Source: Carposina sasakii
Taxonomy: Eukaryota; Arthropoda; Insecta; Lepidoptera; Carposinidae
NCBI GenBank assembly: GCA_014607495.2
Contig: CP053162.1
Coordinates: 1,302,001 to 1,366,000 of the forward strand
Direction of reading: 5' to 3'
Length of the DNA: 64,000 bases
The position numbers and the translations under genes are program-made. This document shows positions 11,552 to 23,765 of this stretch, piece after piece. Position 1 is the stretch's first letter; every line of letters starts with the position of its first letter. The notes under the pieces are model-generated. The model saw nothing but the letters and a program-made list of their open reading frames with translations. It searched no databases and was not told the origin of the DNA.

Positions 11552-11874
11552 TTCTATCTATATAGGAACATAATAATAAAAAAGGTAACGGATCGCTGTC
11601 TGTACATGGAAGATATATGAGAAAAAAAATTATAGGAGACCTTTATCAATGCAATAATACCCAAAAGAATGATTTTTCGAATTTTTGTCGGTTTGTTTTT
11701 GCGTTTGTGCACGCTAATCTCAGAAATGGCTGAACCGATTTCGATGTAGTTTTCAGTAATACGAGTATATTGTGACAGGTTCCACTTAACATATAGGCTA
11801 CTTTTTATCCCGGATAATTTCGAAATGTTGTTTTTTCTGCAGTCCACGTGGACGGAGTCGAGGGCGTCCACTTC
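11552..11874 (+). mobile_element. Helitron-like non-autonomous element
   Basis: It shares with five other copies the sequence gctaatctcagaaatggctg, tataggctactttttatccc, and the 3' end ctgcagtccacg..gtccactt. The 3' terminus is degenerate (CTTC instead of CTAG). The 5' side starts in a TC-rich AT tract. It is non-coding. Confidence 0.6.
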
Positions 11875-12330
11875 ATATATTAATATAAGGCTGTCTTTCC
11901 ACTTTCCATATGCAAGAGATATTTCTATGAATGCGTGTGATAACCACCAATCTATAATATTGGACTACGATGTCAATTAATTTGCTGGATAGCAAACATA
12001 TAGCAACGTAGCACAATAAAAAGGTAGCCTAGGTTTTCAGAACATAAAACTTAACTAATTAATAATCAAGCTATTATCCCCAAAAAAATAGAAGCGAATT
12101 TCTCGTCAATGCGTGTCACAACGTGTGAGATATCGGGGCCGAATTAATAGCAAGCCTGTTCTGTAATAAATCAAGAAAGTTGAGACAGGGTGATGCGGGT
12201 TGTTATCAAACTGGTTTAAGGGAGGCTGGGTAGGGGTTGAAAGGCGAAGGCAAGTTGGAAATATCTATTGACGTTTAAAAATTTGCTGGAGGGTGCTGAA
12301 AGTTTCTACCGAATATTATTTTATGTGATA

Positions 12331-12375
12331 TCATCATCAGCCTATTGCAGTCCATTGCTGGATGTAGACGTTTAT
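12331..12375 (-). repeat. SINE-like family B, tail fragment
   Basis: Forty-five bases, from catcatcagcctattgcagt to tgctggatgtaga, match the 3' end of family B in reverse orientation. Confidence 0.5.
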
Positions 12376-12636
12376 CATAATCCGTACCTACACAATATTG
12401 TACTTATTAATGTTAACTACCCTATGAGGGTTTACGGTCATTTTCCTAGAGAGAGGACTTGACGATTAACGAAGCTATTGTAGCTTACGAGCAGTAGTAA
12501 ATTTAAGCAAAAAAAGCATAATTCGTTTGATAAGTTAGCTAAAACAGAACCTAATAGTGATATCTAAACAACGTGTGATGCAAATGATGTACGAAATTTG
12601 CGTTTATAATATGGTTTATACATTTCAAATGAGGAG

Positions 12637-12896
12637 ATGCCGCGCAGTGCCGGCAGAGTAGAGTTTGTACCACCCCTTCCTGCTCGTGGGTATCGTACGA
12701 GGCGATTAAGGGTTTCCGGGAGGTGGGCAGCAGCGCCTGTCGTACTGACAACATAGTCCGAAAATCACACTGCAGTCACCAAGCCGCCTGCCCAGCGTGG
12801 TGACTATGGGCAAAACCCCCCTGTGGCAGTAGCCTTGTGGCGTGCCCTGGGGGAGGCCTACGTCCAGCAGTGGACTGCAGCAGGCTGAAGAAGAAG
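12637..12896 (+). repeat. SINE-like family B, full copy with target duplication
   Basis: This is a complete family B copy ending in gctgaagaagaag. A perfect 10-bp duplication AAATGAGGAG lies at 12627-12636 and 12897-12906, which proves retrotransposition of a defined unit and sets its borders. The length is about 260 bp. Reading frames on the minus strand here are repeat shadows. Confidence 0.85.
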
Positions 12897-13111
12897 AAAT
12901 GAGGAGTACATAGAAAGTACGCAATTTCTGTTACTGACCAGGCCTTAAAATAGCATGTTTTTAGATCTCCTTCATGGCTTAAAATTCCCTGAAATTCTAA
13001 TATAAAACGATAATAAGCCGGTATTTTGTTTGCTGGAATTTCTATTTCAATTATTTCCTGTAATTTAATAGTATTACCACGTGGAATATAAAACACGTTA
13101 CCACGTGGAAA

Positions 13112-13254
13112 AAAGAAACAACTTTCACAATGGGACCAATTTCGAAATAGTGAAAAAAAAATCAGCTGTTCCATACATTTCAGTGCAGTAATTATTTGAA
13201 ATTGTATGGAACAGCTGACTTTTTTAACTCTCTAATCACTAATTTTGAAAACAC
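13112..13254. mobile_element. Foldback MITE related to 58979-59230
   Basis: The words gaaacaactttcacaatggg, cgaaatagtgaaaaaaaaat and cactaattttgaaaacaccc are shared with the foldbacks at 7021 and 58979. An inner hairpin pairs cagctgttccatacatttca with its later complement. The left end is decayed. Confidence 0.6.
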
Positions 13255-13550
13255 CCTAAATATAATTGTCCCTTTCTTATTTTCTTTCATTCTAATTTAC
13301 ATTTTGAGTCAATTAAAGAACTTTATCAAAGTGAATAATTTCAATCTACGAGTAGTATAGTATTTAAATCTTGTTTTGTGAAATAATAAAGCCGATGAAA
13401 ATTATTTTGTTAAATAGGCTTTGATGCTCCCTATACGAGTATTTAGGTCAACGGATGCACGTGGCACTAAATTGTTGTGTGATTTATAATATTATTATAA
13501 TATAAAGAGTGCGTACTTATATTTCGATAAAATATGGGTAACATACTCGT

Positions 13551-13683
13551 CCTAGCCTAGGACGACCTGGCCAAGGGCGGCGGGCTGGCGGGCGTCGGTT
13601 GGATGCAGGCTGCTTCCGACCGGTCGGAGTGGAGGTTGTTGGGGGAGACCTATAAATAAATGATGATAATGCTGTAAATGATG
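13551..13683 (+). pseudogene. RTE-like LINE 3' tail with 11-bp target duplication
   Basis: Thirty-two codons (13561-13656) and a TAA stop read as the end of a LINE polyprotein: DDLAKGGG, then GVGWMQAASDRSEWRLL and ETYK. This W-x(n)-A-x-DR-x-EW pattern is familiar from RTE-type endonuclease-reverse transcriptases. The stop is followed by a short 3' part with ATGATGAT units. AACATACTCGT occurs at 13540-13550 and 13684-13694 as a perfect duplication, so the whole insertion is only 133 bp, an extreme 5' truncation typical of target-primed reverse transcription. Its GC-rich codons contrast with the AT-rich surroundings, suggesting modest age. Confidence 0.8.
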
Positions 13684-14527
13684 AACATACTCGTATACCT
13701 ATAAATAAACACAAATGTGTTCCCAAAATGAGCTAGTTAGAACTATTGGATCACGGCGATCATGGGGAGTCATGCGCTAGCATAGCGCAGCTAGATGTCG
13801 ATATACTAGAAACGGCTGAAAAATACGTTTGTGGTATGGGAAGACCATTGAATATTGGTTTTAATATGTTTTTAGTATTTCCGTTAGCGGCAACATTAAT
13901 GTAGGTATTGATTTGTAAAAACATCAACTGTCTAGGTTCATGAGATTAAGTTGTGACAGACATACAGACAGACCTTACAGCGGAATCTTTGTAATATAGA
14001 TGTAATGTAATGGGTCCCTTTTCACCATTGGATACGGAACCCTTAAAAAAGAGAACTAAACCGTCAAATAGAAATAGAAACAACTTTGAAATAAAAATAC
14101 TAACTAGTGATTGGTAGAAAAATGAACTCCAGGGATGGAATTCTACAAATCTCAATTCAAGTCGCACTGCGAGCACTTTATTACAACGGCATATGGTTTG
14201 ATATTATTATTTTAGATGCCAGAATGCCTGTTGCAGTTGGGTCATTGAGAATTTATGAGTTACTAGCCAGCCTCTCAGTAATATCACCCGCCGCTTTTGA
14301 TCTGATTTCTCTTGGGTACTCTTTATTTTCCAGTACTAAAGAGCCTATTTTAGTACTTCATAATGCATTTGGTAAGCTAATTTTTGTAAAGCGGTTCAGG
14401 TGTGTCGTGCATTCAATGATTTCCGACTAGAATTATAAGTAAAAATTGATACAATTCACTGGTACCATTCCGAATATATATATAATCAAGATTAATTTAA
14501 TCCAGAATTTTTATCAAGACACATCCA

Positions 14528-14558
14528 ACAGTAGACTGCAATAGGCTGATGATGATAG
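14528..14558 (+). repeat. SINE-like family B, tail only
   Basis: The sequence agtagactgcaataggctga followed by tgatgata is the last 30 bases of family B. It is either a very short truncated insertion or a remnant. Confidence 0.45.
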
Positions 14559-14559
14559 T

Positions 14560-15500
14560 TAAAGGATAATTCAATATGATCCTTGGTCAATAAGGGACAG
14601 GTTCTTCATCTGCTCAATTCTTGAATTTCTTATTTTTTTGTACCTACACATAAATAATAAATGTTCAAAGTAATCTCAGTATACAGGTATTTCTTGTAAA
14701 ATCTCAGAACGTGCTACATAATACTTCAGTCATGCTAAAAGACTGTAGATCAGGATTCTTAGAGAATGTAACATCCTTTCTTATTGACGGTGCGTTTGGC
14801 GTAAAATTCCCACCAATGGCGCTTAGAATTCATCACATGATTAGTCGAATGCGCGACAATGAAGGCTTTCTATTGGATCAAACGTATCGATGACGAACGT
14901 TGCGTCGATTCGATAGATAAACAATAGTATGTTGCAACTACATTATTATTAGAATTAAACATAGAAAAAGATATAAGAAAAAAAGACCCTAAATAAGACT
15001 CTACAGACTAATTTTATCCCATATAAACAATATTCATCGAATACAAAAGCACCTGAGAAACTCTTGAAAAATAAAGCAGCATCTCCAGAGATTAGAGTAA
15101 CAAAGTAATTTTTCTAAAATATCAACAATGACAAAAGAGGCTACATTACGTAATAGGGTTACTTAGGAAATGAAAAACATTGTATGTTAGCCGTTTTTAT
15201 ACCATATTCTTAGATGATGTGGGTATAAATTGTTATAATCAGTTGGTAGTTCCATCTCTGTTTATTTAGAAGCGAGTGACAGAGATGGATAATCTGTCAG
15301 AAACTGTCAAATTGAAGTACTGAATATTTATCTCAACTAGGAGTATAAGAATGATGTGAGATATACGAGTATTATCATAATGGTAGGTTATTTGTATTAT
15401 TTTGAGTTGCTTTCTTATAATTTTATTAATTCATTTTTCTAGCCATATCCCAACTATCAATCAAACAAATTTTATTAATGCGAAAGTAAGTTTGTTTGTT
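14560..15500. other. Stretch without recognised genes
   Basis: AT-rich DNA. The segment 14740-14900 has more balanced composition and an open frame of 60 codons, but I recognise no family. A short inverted pair (ccatctctg..cagagatgg) lies at 15252-15289. Confidence 0.4.
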
Positions 15501-15507
15501 TCTTCTA

Positions 15508-15582
15508 TGCTGCTACGGGAGTGAAAAAAAACGTAGGTATAATACTACAGCTGCTTCTCTTCCCAGGCACACTGTACAGTCA
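15508..15582 (+). repeat. Family C fragment fused to a family 3 MITE
   Basis: The first 75 bases of family C (ttctatgctgctacgggagt onward) stop at about cagtcagtag and run straight into the interior of a family 3 element (15583). A deletion probably removed the rest of both. Confidence 0.55.
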
Positions 15583-15833
15583 GTAGATTTCAAATAACTG
15601 ATCAACCCTAATGGAGAATCTTGTGATCCAAAAAACAGCAATGTGTCACACAATAACCGATAAGCCTATTTAATTAGTCACAGGATCGCCCGATACAATT
15701 CGCGCGGAGAACAGAGATCACTGAAAATCAAATCAAAAATACATTACCTACGAGTAATAACACTGCCGTATAACTCAACACAATGGTACTTATTCAGCAT
15801 TTCAGTATTTGCCTGGCTGTCACCCACACCCTG
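15583..15833. mobile_element. MITE family 3, left-truncated copy
   Basis: It matches 45655 onward and 11062 onward, and ends tgcctggctgtcacccacac plus CCTG before TA. The left terminus is missing. It is useful as the uninterrupted reference that reveals the insertion in the copy at 45551-46983. Confidence 0.7.
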
Positions 15834-15839
15834 TATATT

Positions 15840-16300
15840 ATACATATAATAATTGGGAATACGGAAAAAAAATATAGGCTACAATCTGTAATTAGATTTT
15901 TCCAATTTTGCAAAATACATCAAATTTATCCACCAGTACCTAAGTAGTAATAGAAATGTTTCAGAGACATTCATGTAGGTAGCACCACAACCTCGTAATC
16001 CAATATCTATACATATATAAGTGCTCAAAAAATCTACTTAGGTATTATTGGCAGGCAAAAATAATTGGTTTCTCAAAAGTCTAAAGGATTTATAGAAGGC
16101 TTACAAAAGTACATTTAACCAGGCTTAGCCTAAACTAAGCTTTTTCAATCTGCTATCGAACAAATTTATTCATCTTATACCCTTGAAAACCCCATTTCGT
16201 AGATCAGTTAAAAATATTTAGTAAAATGAAGCTTAAAATGGACAAAAACTTTTGAAGTAATAGGTATTTTTTGTTTTTCCAAATGCTAATAGTTTCGGTC
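15840..16300. other. Stretch without recognised genes
   Basis: AT-rich DNA. I see no coding pattern and no internal repeat. Confidence 0.4.
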
Positions 16301-16306
16301 GTTATA

Positions 16307-16684
16307 CTGGATGATTTTTGGTCGTTAACGTTCCCGAAAACTACGAAATTACCTCATCATCACGATATTTTTTCTCCATGGAAGCATACCTGGGAAGTGT
16401 CTGGTTCCCAAGATGTTAGGGTCCAAAGTTGAGTAAATAGACTGCGTTTTCTGTATAAATGCACATAGACGCGCGTAGCAAGATTTATTTACGAGAAATA
16501 ATATCTCTCTATGAAAAAACTAGCATAAACACTGGATACTATAAATTTCGCCGGATCAAGTAATTAGATTTTTTTTTTCAAAAAAATTTACATCGTCTCC
16601 CAGCATTTTTTTTGCATAAACTTACTTTAATTGATCTATAAAGTACGTACCCTTCGTTAAGGATGGCAACGAAAAAACATCCTG
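16307..16684 (+). mobile_element. MITE family 2, near-complete copy
   Basis: It starts CTGGATGATTTTTGGTCG (a diverged CAGGGTG end) after TA and ends ACATCCTG before TA. It carries the family blocks aacgttcccgaaaactacga, gaagcatacctgggaagtgt and acgtacccttcgttaa. It is non-coding. Confidence 0.75.
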
Positions 16685-16811
16685 TATAAGAAATTAAAAT
16701 ATAATCACTAAACTCATACTTACAATACGTTTTAAAAATATATAAAAACCCCGCAATTTTGTCCGCGTGAACCTATGTGTTATCAATTTTCTTATTTTCA
16801 CACTTGAATAT

Positions 16812-17087
16812 TTCTTCTATGCTGCTCTTTCTTCATTGCTCTGGGAGTGAAAAAAAAAATGTGTAATACTACAGCTGCTTCTCTTCCCGGGCATACTGTA
16901 TAAGTCAGTAGAGGGACAAGAGGGTCTTGGTGTTTTGTAGGAGATGGGCTGACCACCTATCACTACTAACCGAACTTCTACATCTCAACTATACTCTCAA
17001 AATTGGTCAGAAGTGGCACCATGTGGTCCTATCGGCCCTTGGTGCTCTGCCTACCCCGTAAGGGATAGAGGCGAGATTATATGTATG
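16812..17087 (+). repeat. Dispersed repeat family C copy
   Basis: This copy runs from ttctatgctgctctttcttc to gcgagattatatgtatg. It differs from 7828 by a short insertion near its start. Confidence 0.6.
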
Positions 17088-17330
17088 AATATTTCTGGCC
17101 AAATACAATATCCTTTTATCCTAAAATCGGGTTTGGTCGGTAAAATATATATTGAATAATATTAGCATGATAGTAAAAACATGTTTGTATAAGCAAATAG
17201 TTTAATAATCATGTCACCTATATTCTAACAAATTCTAGAGTTACATAAACGTGTTTACAGAAACTGCCTATTAATTTTCAACTGCGCAGTTATATTATCG
17301 AATGTACCTTTATAATTATACTAGTGGATG

Positions 17331-17533
17331 CTCGCGACTCCGTCCACGTGTACTGCAAAAAAAAACAAAATGTCGAAATTATCCGAGATAGTAACGTTTT
17401 CCCAGGATAAAAAGTAGCATATAAGTTAAGTGGGACCTGTCACAATATATCCTGAAAACTGCATCGAAATCGGTCATTTCTGAGATTAGCGTGCACAAAC
17501 ATCGATCTGTTATGACTTTATTATATGTATAGA
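17331..17533 (-). mobile_element. Helitron-like element, both ends visible
   Basis: On the minus strand it starts TCTATACATATAATAAAG after an A and ends ..GTCGCGAGCATCCACTAG before a T, the A|T insertion and CTAG ending expected of Helitrons. The body shares gtcccacttaa and atataggc-type words with 11552, 19055 and 47390. It is about 203 bp and non-coding. Confidence 0.7.
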
Positions 17534-17539
17534 TAAGCC

Positions 17540-19050
17540 TATCTGTAGAGGTTATATTTTATAATTTACAAGATTTACTATGATGGTACTACGTTGCGTT
17601 TAGTAGTGGACTTAACGATAATGATGACTTTTATGGTTTAACAATAAGTCCTACAGCGGCTATAATCTACTTTTGAGAAGAAATCTTTTTGTAACACTTG
17701 TAAAAGGCGTAAAAAAGGTAATTTTTTGAGATGTGTCCTGACCAAACCAGGCAATTTTTAGAATAAAATATATGTAGTTGAATAGAACACATTTTTACTT
17801 GTACTTATAGTCACTAGCCTATGACTACTGCGACTGTGATTATGTGACCCAAATAGACAAATTCGCGGGAAACAGCTCAGTATCTTACAAATATTATTTA
17901 CTCTGAGAACAGTTTCAATATATTTGCCTAACCTAAAACCCTTGGCCTGAAGAAGTGGCAAACAAAGCAACAGAAAGTAATTTAATGTTAAATTTCTATT
18001 TGCCAAACCAGTAAAGCCCTCAAATTTGAATTAAATTCATCTATTCCAATTTTCGATTCGAATTGAGTTTTTAAATCTCTTCTATATTGAGGTATTCTAT
18101 TTCAAAAACTTTGCCGTAATATTTGAAACTTGTATCATTTCTTTTTTTCTTTTTTGATAAATAAAAGTGATTTATCTATTATTTATATAATGGTTATTAG
18201 CTATCTACCAGTAAAAGATTTTTTAAATAAATTTTTTCTATGAATATTTTATTTAAAGCAGGATCAACCGAAGATATATCAGTTATATCAAACCCATCAA
18301 ATAATTTAAATATCGTAATAATAAAAAATAAACTCTTTATATTCGCAATACAAAAATACAATCTTCTAACTATTTGCCTAACAGTTCAGCGCACAACAAT
18401 CAAAATGAATGACGCCTTGAACAGCGCTCATTCCAACTGTGCGGAACCGTCGTCAGCCGATGAGTTTACACTTGAATTAATTTTGACGCTACCCGTCATG
18501 AGGAAGTCTGTGTTTTCATTAAATTTTAATACTTTAAGGGATGCTGAGCACCCTAAACTGTTTACGAAGCCCAACAATATTAAATTTGTTCTAATCGGCT
18601 AAGCAATCAATGGAAGGGTGCTTCTTTTGATACAAAATAGACAGCAATCGGATTTGTTTTTGGTTCTGGTTGAACTTTGATGTGAAAGGCGTCTTAGAAT
18701 ATTTGCTTTTGTAGAATTTGCAATCTCTATACATCGAATTTTTCAGATATATGTAAGGGAATATTTACAGTTGCGCTACGATGATATCTTGTTTGTTTTT
18801 TAAAGAGTTTAATGTATTTTTTTTTGTATTCAGAAATAAGAATTTAAATGTATTATATTTCCAAAGTGATGTACATGTATTTTATGTTTTTATATATAGG
18901 TACATACTGGTACAACAGCAACCTTAATATGGTAACAATGTTCAAAATTTAAATTAATAACGTGCTTTTAAAACTTAATCGTAAACGATAAATTTAGTTT
19001 GGCTACACACGTAACTGAAAATCTAAATAACCATAATTTTCTTATACGAT
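17540..19050. other. Stretch without recognised genes
   Basis: AT-rich DNA. A 120-codon frame at 18240-18602, with a more compact 65-codon part from the ATG at 18405, has no family pattern that I recognise and no splice-supported extension. I do not call it a gene. Confidence 0.4.
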
Positions 19051-19054
19051 AACA

Positions 19055-19290
19055 TCTATTCTATCTATATCTATTTATACAGATCATAAAATTGTAACGA
19101 ATCGATGTTTGTGCATGCTAATCTCAGAAACGGCTGGACCGATTTCGATGCAGTCTTCAGGAATATATTGTGACAGGTCCCACCTAACATATAGGCTACT
19201 TTTATACCGGGAAAATGTTTTTATCCTTGATAATTTCGACATTTTATTCTTTCTGCAGTCCACGCGGATGGAGTCGCGGACGTCCACTAG
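19055..19290 (+). mobile_element. Helitron-like element, both ends visible
   Basis: It starts TCTATTCTATCTATATC after A, ends gcggacgtccaCTAG before T, and carries gctaatctcagaaacggctg and tataggctacttttatacc. It is non-coding; the frames on both strands are shared by its relatives. Confidence 0.7.
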
Positions 19291-19465
19291 TAATATAATA
19301 TGTATGAATATACATATGATGCATATAAAAATGCAATATCTACGAATGAAAACAAACGGAATTCTTTATTCATCGCTTTTTATGGCGCAGTTGTTTTTGG
19401 ATATGCAGAACAAAGCCAGTATTGTGTTTTATTTTTTAATAATTATAGGTATGTACATATTGTAG

Positions 19466-19626
19466 CTGCGTGGTGCCGGCAGAGTAGAGTTTATACCACC
19501 CCTGCCTGCCCGTGGGTATCGTACGAGGCGATTAAGGGTTTCCGGGAGGTGGACAGTCGTCTTGTGGCGTGCCCTGGGGGAGGTCTACGTCCAGCAGTGG
19601 ACTGCAATAGGCTGAAGAAGAAGAAT
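19466..19626 (+). repeat. SINE-like family B with internal deletion, target duplication
   Basis: The head (ctgcgtggtgccggcagagt) and tail (gactgcaataggctgaagaa) are present, but about 100 central bases are missing between ggaggtggacag and tcgtcttgtggcgt. ATATTGTAG lies at 19457-19465 and 19627-19635. The copy shows where the unit begins. Confidence 0.8.
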
Positions 19627-19734
19627 ATATTGTAGTTGAGGTTTTTATAATGGAAAATTAAAAATTGCGTTGATATTAAAACGGGTGAATATAATTTTAA
19701 ATTGTCTGTTCATTTTCAAGTATCCTTATCTTAA

Positions 19735-20330
19735 AAAAGCCGACAAGTGCGAGTTGAACTCGCGTGAAGAGGGTTCCGTAAGATGTTACCTATCATGTTT
19801 TTTTAAATCTGACAAAAAGTTGGTACGCACAATATTGAGTGATTTACCATGTTATTTTAATATCATGGACTTCTTATAGGTTTTCCTATAATCTATAAGG
19901 AGAAAACTAATTTCTGTATTTTTTTCAAAATTTTAGGTTCAGTAGTTTCGGAGATAAGGGGGGGGGAATAGTCAATTTTCGTCTATTTTCTTGAATAACT
20001 TGGAAACTATTTATTTTAAAATTACAAAAAAATACATTTAAGATCTTCTCAACAAGACCTTTCATTTGATATGCCACACGATGCAGTTTTCAGAATTTTT
20101 TTTTTTAATTTTCCCCTTCCCCCCCAAAAATGACCCCCCATATACAGATTTCATCTGCTCACGTCACACCTCTGTGTTTGGGTCACAGGAATTGATATGT
20201 GTACCAAATTTCAACTTAATCGGTCTAATAGATTCGGAGATAATTGACTGTAAGCGACGGACGGACAGACACACGAGTGATCCTATAAGGGTTCCGTTTT
20301 TGTATTCAGACGTACGGAACCCTAAAAAAT
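19735..20330 (+). repeat. High-copy repeat ending tacggaaccctaaaaa
   Basis: It starts aaagccgacaagtgcgagtt, includes agggttccgtaagatg and closes agggttccgtttttg..gtacggaaccctaaaaa. I recognise this as a widely dispersed repeat in Lepidoptera, often several hundred bases long, but cannot assign a class. It contains G8 and C7 runs. A related short fragment is at 13960-14050. Confidence 0.55.
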
Positions 20331-20395
20331 ATTGAACTATTAATGTAAATATTTTATTTTATTCTTTGTTATGTTTCTGTCTCAAATAAAGCTTT

Positions 20396-20420
20396 CATTC
20401 ATTCATTCATTCATTCATTC
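20396..20420 (+). repeat. (ATTC)n microsatellite
   Basis: Six units of ATTC follow aataaagctttc, a layout typical of LINE or SINE 3' tails. The complementary (GAAT)n is at 53107. Confidence 0.7.
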
Positions 20421-20730
20421 AACTGCAAGTCAAGTTCATAAAGGATGTTCCACATCCATATTTAAGATATTGGAAGATAGATGCACATGATTAATGACAA
20501 GTTGCTTGCCTGAGAGAATGTCTGAGCTCGTTAGTCGACTCTTACGACATGCACGGAAGCTGATGCAGCTGATGTATTCTAGTGAAGCCCCGCATCAGAC
20601 CCAAACGTAGATTGGAATAGAGCTTTACACAATACACTAAACAGCGTTCTAAGTTCAAAATAACCGGAATCCTCTTTAGAACGCGTTCCACTCTATTTCC
20701 TATTGTAGGAATTTTCAATTTGCATGTAAA

Positions 20731-21025
20731 TCCATACTAATAATGTTAGAGAAAAATTCGTGTGTTTGTAACTAATAAACTCAAAAACGACTTGGCCGAT
20801 ATCAAAAACTCTTTCTCATATTGAAAGCTTTTATATTTGGTATGGCTTTTGTATATTTTTTAACTCGGTATAAATTGAGTTTATGCCATAAATGAGAAAG
20901 GCGATAAAACGTTTGAAATTTGAACAGGATTTTTGACTTAAAAGACTTTAACTTTTTTTGAACTTAGTCCAACGGTAAAAAAGAAGGTATAATAGAAAAT
21001 AAGTGAAGCAAGGACGGATCACTAG
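20731..21025 (+). mobile_element. Helitron-like element of a second family
   Basis: It starts TCCATACTAATAATGTTAG after A and ends gacggatcaCTAG before T. The interior (cgacttggccgatatcaaaa) is the usual non-coding Helitron filler. It is 295 bp. Confidence 0.65.
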
Positions 21026-21286
21026 TTGTAAATATGTTAGGCTATGTCTAGTCGTTGGAATCTGAGGAATTTTCATATTTCTCAGGATACGCGTCCCAGA
21101 TCTCGGTCGTAGGGGATTTGTAGTACCCGTTCCAATCGGACTTGGTATAGATTTTATAACTGGTTTAATTCAGTTTAGTGTGACATTAGTAATACTCGTA
21201 CGTAATTTGTATGGATGTTTAAAACTGTCTGTGCTGATGCATCTCCTTTCGTGAATTATAATAAACCTACATTGTATAGTCCAGGC

Positions 21287-21527
21287 CGCGTGGTGCCGGC
21301 AGAGTAGAATTCGTACCACCCCACGTCTGCCCGTGGGTATCGTACGAGGCGATTAAGGGTTTCAGGGAGGTGGGCAGCAGCGCCTCCCGTGTTGACAACA
21401 TAGTCCAAACTACAAACTGCGGTCACCAACCCGCCTGCTCAGCGTGCTGACTATGGGCAGATACCCCACATGACAGTCTTGTGAGGTGCCCTGGGAGAGG
21501 CCTACGTCCAGCAGTGGACTGCAATAG
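21287..21527 (+). repeat. SINE-like family B copy
   Basis: This copy runs from gccgcgtggtgccggcagag to agcagtggactgcaatagta. No tail repeat or clear target duplication remains. Confidence 0.65.
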
Positions 21528-21562
21528 TATAACCAATTACTCAATTATTTTATTTAATTATT

Positions 21563-21683
21563 AGACCAAACTTGTACATCTCAACTATACCCTCAAAATT
21601 GGTCAGAAGTGGCACCATGTGGTTCTATCGGCCCTTGGTGCTCTGCCTACCCCGTAAGGGATAAAGGCATGATTATATGTACG
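21563..21683 (+). repeat. Family C, 3' half
   Basis: It begins at aacttgtacatctcaactat and ends gcatgattatatgtacg. The 5'-truncated form supports retrotransposition of this family. Confidence 0.6.
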
Positions 21684-22080
21684 TATTAAACCATAACTTA
21701 CAGTGAACTTTTAAAGCAGGATAGATATTATAACACTACGCTTATAGCGGCGGCGTCCCGCTCTTACTACGGACATAATCCTGCATTAAAGATAAGTAAA
21801 AAATGTTACTTGATTGTTACGAGTATATAAAAATTCAATAGTAAATTTTCTAATATTAATTTCTATATTTGTTACGGTCTGTTAAGCTTAGTTGCCGTTT
21901 TGGGCTTTTTGGCCACCAACGTAGAACTAATAACAGTTATGTTCGCCTAAAGACAAAATCTAGGAGAACTGTTAAAGTCAGTTCTCCTTTATGTCTAAAC
22001 CAACATTAGATTTGACAGACAGAGATGATTCTACTATTACTGTTGCACTTTTTCAGTGAAGTGTCATTGCTTGGGAGAAG

Positions 22081-22337
22081 AGGGTAACAGAAGGGGTATG
22101 TTAAGCGAAAAGCTATATAAATAGCTCACTATAGAGAACCTATTTCCAAAATTTGAGACTCGAAATTACATTTTTATTTTTCAAGATTGTATGAAAATTC
22201 CTGAGATATTTAAAAATTCTCCATACTATCGGGAAAAATAAACATGTGATTTCAAATCTCAAATTTTGTGGCTAGGTTCTCTACAGTGGGCTATTTACAT
22301 AGCTTTAAGCTTAACATACCTTTTTTGTTACACCATG
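22081..22337. mobile_element. MITE family 1, second copy
   Basis: The copy carries the family 1 arms (gtatgttaagcgaaaagcta and its complement) and the central gattgtatgaaaattcctga. Its ends have decayed (AGGGTAACAG left, CACCATG right). Confidence 0.75.
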
Positions 22338-22344
22338 TAGAAAT

Positions 22345-23030
22345 TCAAAATGAAATATTATCGTGTGAAATGTTAAAATCATTACTAATAAAACACGGTT
22401 GGATATAAATTGAAGGATATCTAGCGCGAGGCTCACAAGTTTGGCGCCTTCCCAATCGAATTCAGCGCCGTCGGGGGCCATTTGTTTTACCTGTGGAAAG
22501 ACTTATTTACACCCTGGGACATGGGAGTAACTGCGGAACTGTACATTTTGAATTTAAGACAAAGAATAATAAGCTTTCCAGAACCCATGACTGCGCACAC
22601 CTTGATGATGGGTAAATGTGACCTATGGGTGATTTTTACAAGCTATTTATTATAAACTATGAAAATTCTAAATTTCAATTATGGATATGGTTTAAAACCT
22701 GTCTGACCACATTGAAATGCCACCATAGTAAAATAAAATGGAAGTAGGTACGTAGGTATAAATAAATAGTTTTTTTTTTTGTGATTTTGTGACGAATTTG
22801 ATTAAAAAATTCTATAAAAATATAATTATGTTTTGGCATTTTGCAAAACAGTTAATAATTAATTTAGTATGCCAGAAAAATCACAACTCCACAAATATTT
22901 CATTCTTCGTATTAACACCAAACCCTGACATATTTAGGACCTTTATAAATTTTAAGGATTTTTAATATCTAAGGAAGTTTTAAGACACCGAAGATAGAAG
23001 CCTGAGTTCACCCTAATATTGGAATACTTT
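22345..23030. other. Stretch without recognised genes
   Basis: Mostly AT-rich. Part of 22420-22520 is more GC-balanced (ctcacaagtttggcgccttcc) but has no sustained frame. Confidence 0.4.
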
Positions 23031-23205
23031 GTTATTTCTGAATAACACACATGTCGTGTTGTCTTGTTCTTTTTTATATAAAATAAAAGAGACAGGAATA
23101 ACTTACTATCCGATAGCATTTTTCTGGTCGCCTCTGTCCTGGCTTACAGGAGTTGCAAAGGCGGGAATGAGTGGTGGGCCAATCCCGATACTATCCGATA
23201 GTTTA

Positions 23206-23400
23206 AAGGCTCGAGCACACCGGATGCGTGTGCGTGCACGTAAGCGTAGACGTATACGTACCTCCGAGTTGTTATGTATGGAACTGTATAGGCATGGGCG
23301 TCATAGACGTCAAACGATGACAGTTCTATACATTAAACTCAGAGGTACGTGCACGTCTATGCTTACGTGCACGCATACGCATCCGGTGTACTCGAGCCTT
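23206..23400. mobile_element. CTCGAG hairpin MITE, copy 3 (shortened)
   Basis: The ends AAGGCTCGAGCACACCGGAT and CATCCGGTGTACTCGAGCCTT match exactly apart from one base. The centre has lost about 20 bp compared with copies 1 and 2. It is non-coding. Confidence 0.75.
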
Positions 23401-23765
23401 AAGTGGTCATAAGAAGTCTGGCATACAAAAGTTTTTATTTTTCAGCAAATCCATATTATAAATGCAAAAGTCGAGTTTTCACGCCAAAAGTACTGAATTA
23501 GTTTAGAATAAAATTTTGTACTCAGATAGTTTACAGATGGACTCCCGAGAAAGGTCATAGGCAACTTTTTAATGCGAACAAGGGTTGAAAGGGGAAGTTT
23601 AAATATTGTTTCTTGATTTTCGAGGCTACAAGATTACACTAGTTCATTTTTTACTTTCAGCAGATATATAGACATAGCTATGTTCCCGAAATGGTGTATC
23701 TGAAGCTGCAGGATTATAGACGAGATCCCACCAGAATTTCAGGATCGTGTATTCTGAAGCTGTAA

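Noticed and set aside
12776..13174. A 132-codon minus-strand gene
   Set aside because: It runs from a SINE-like copy into AT-rich DNA and a MITE, with no conserved pattern.
18240..18602. A 120-codon host gene candidate
   Set aside because: It has no recognisable domain, start context or splice extension, and a frame of this length can occur by chance.
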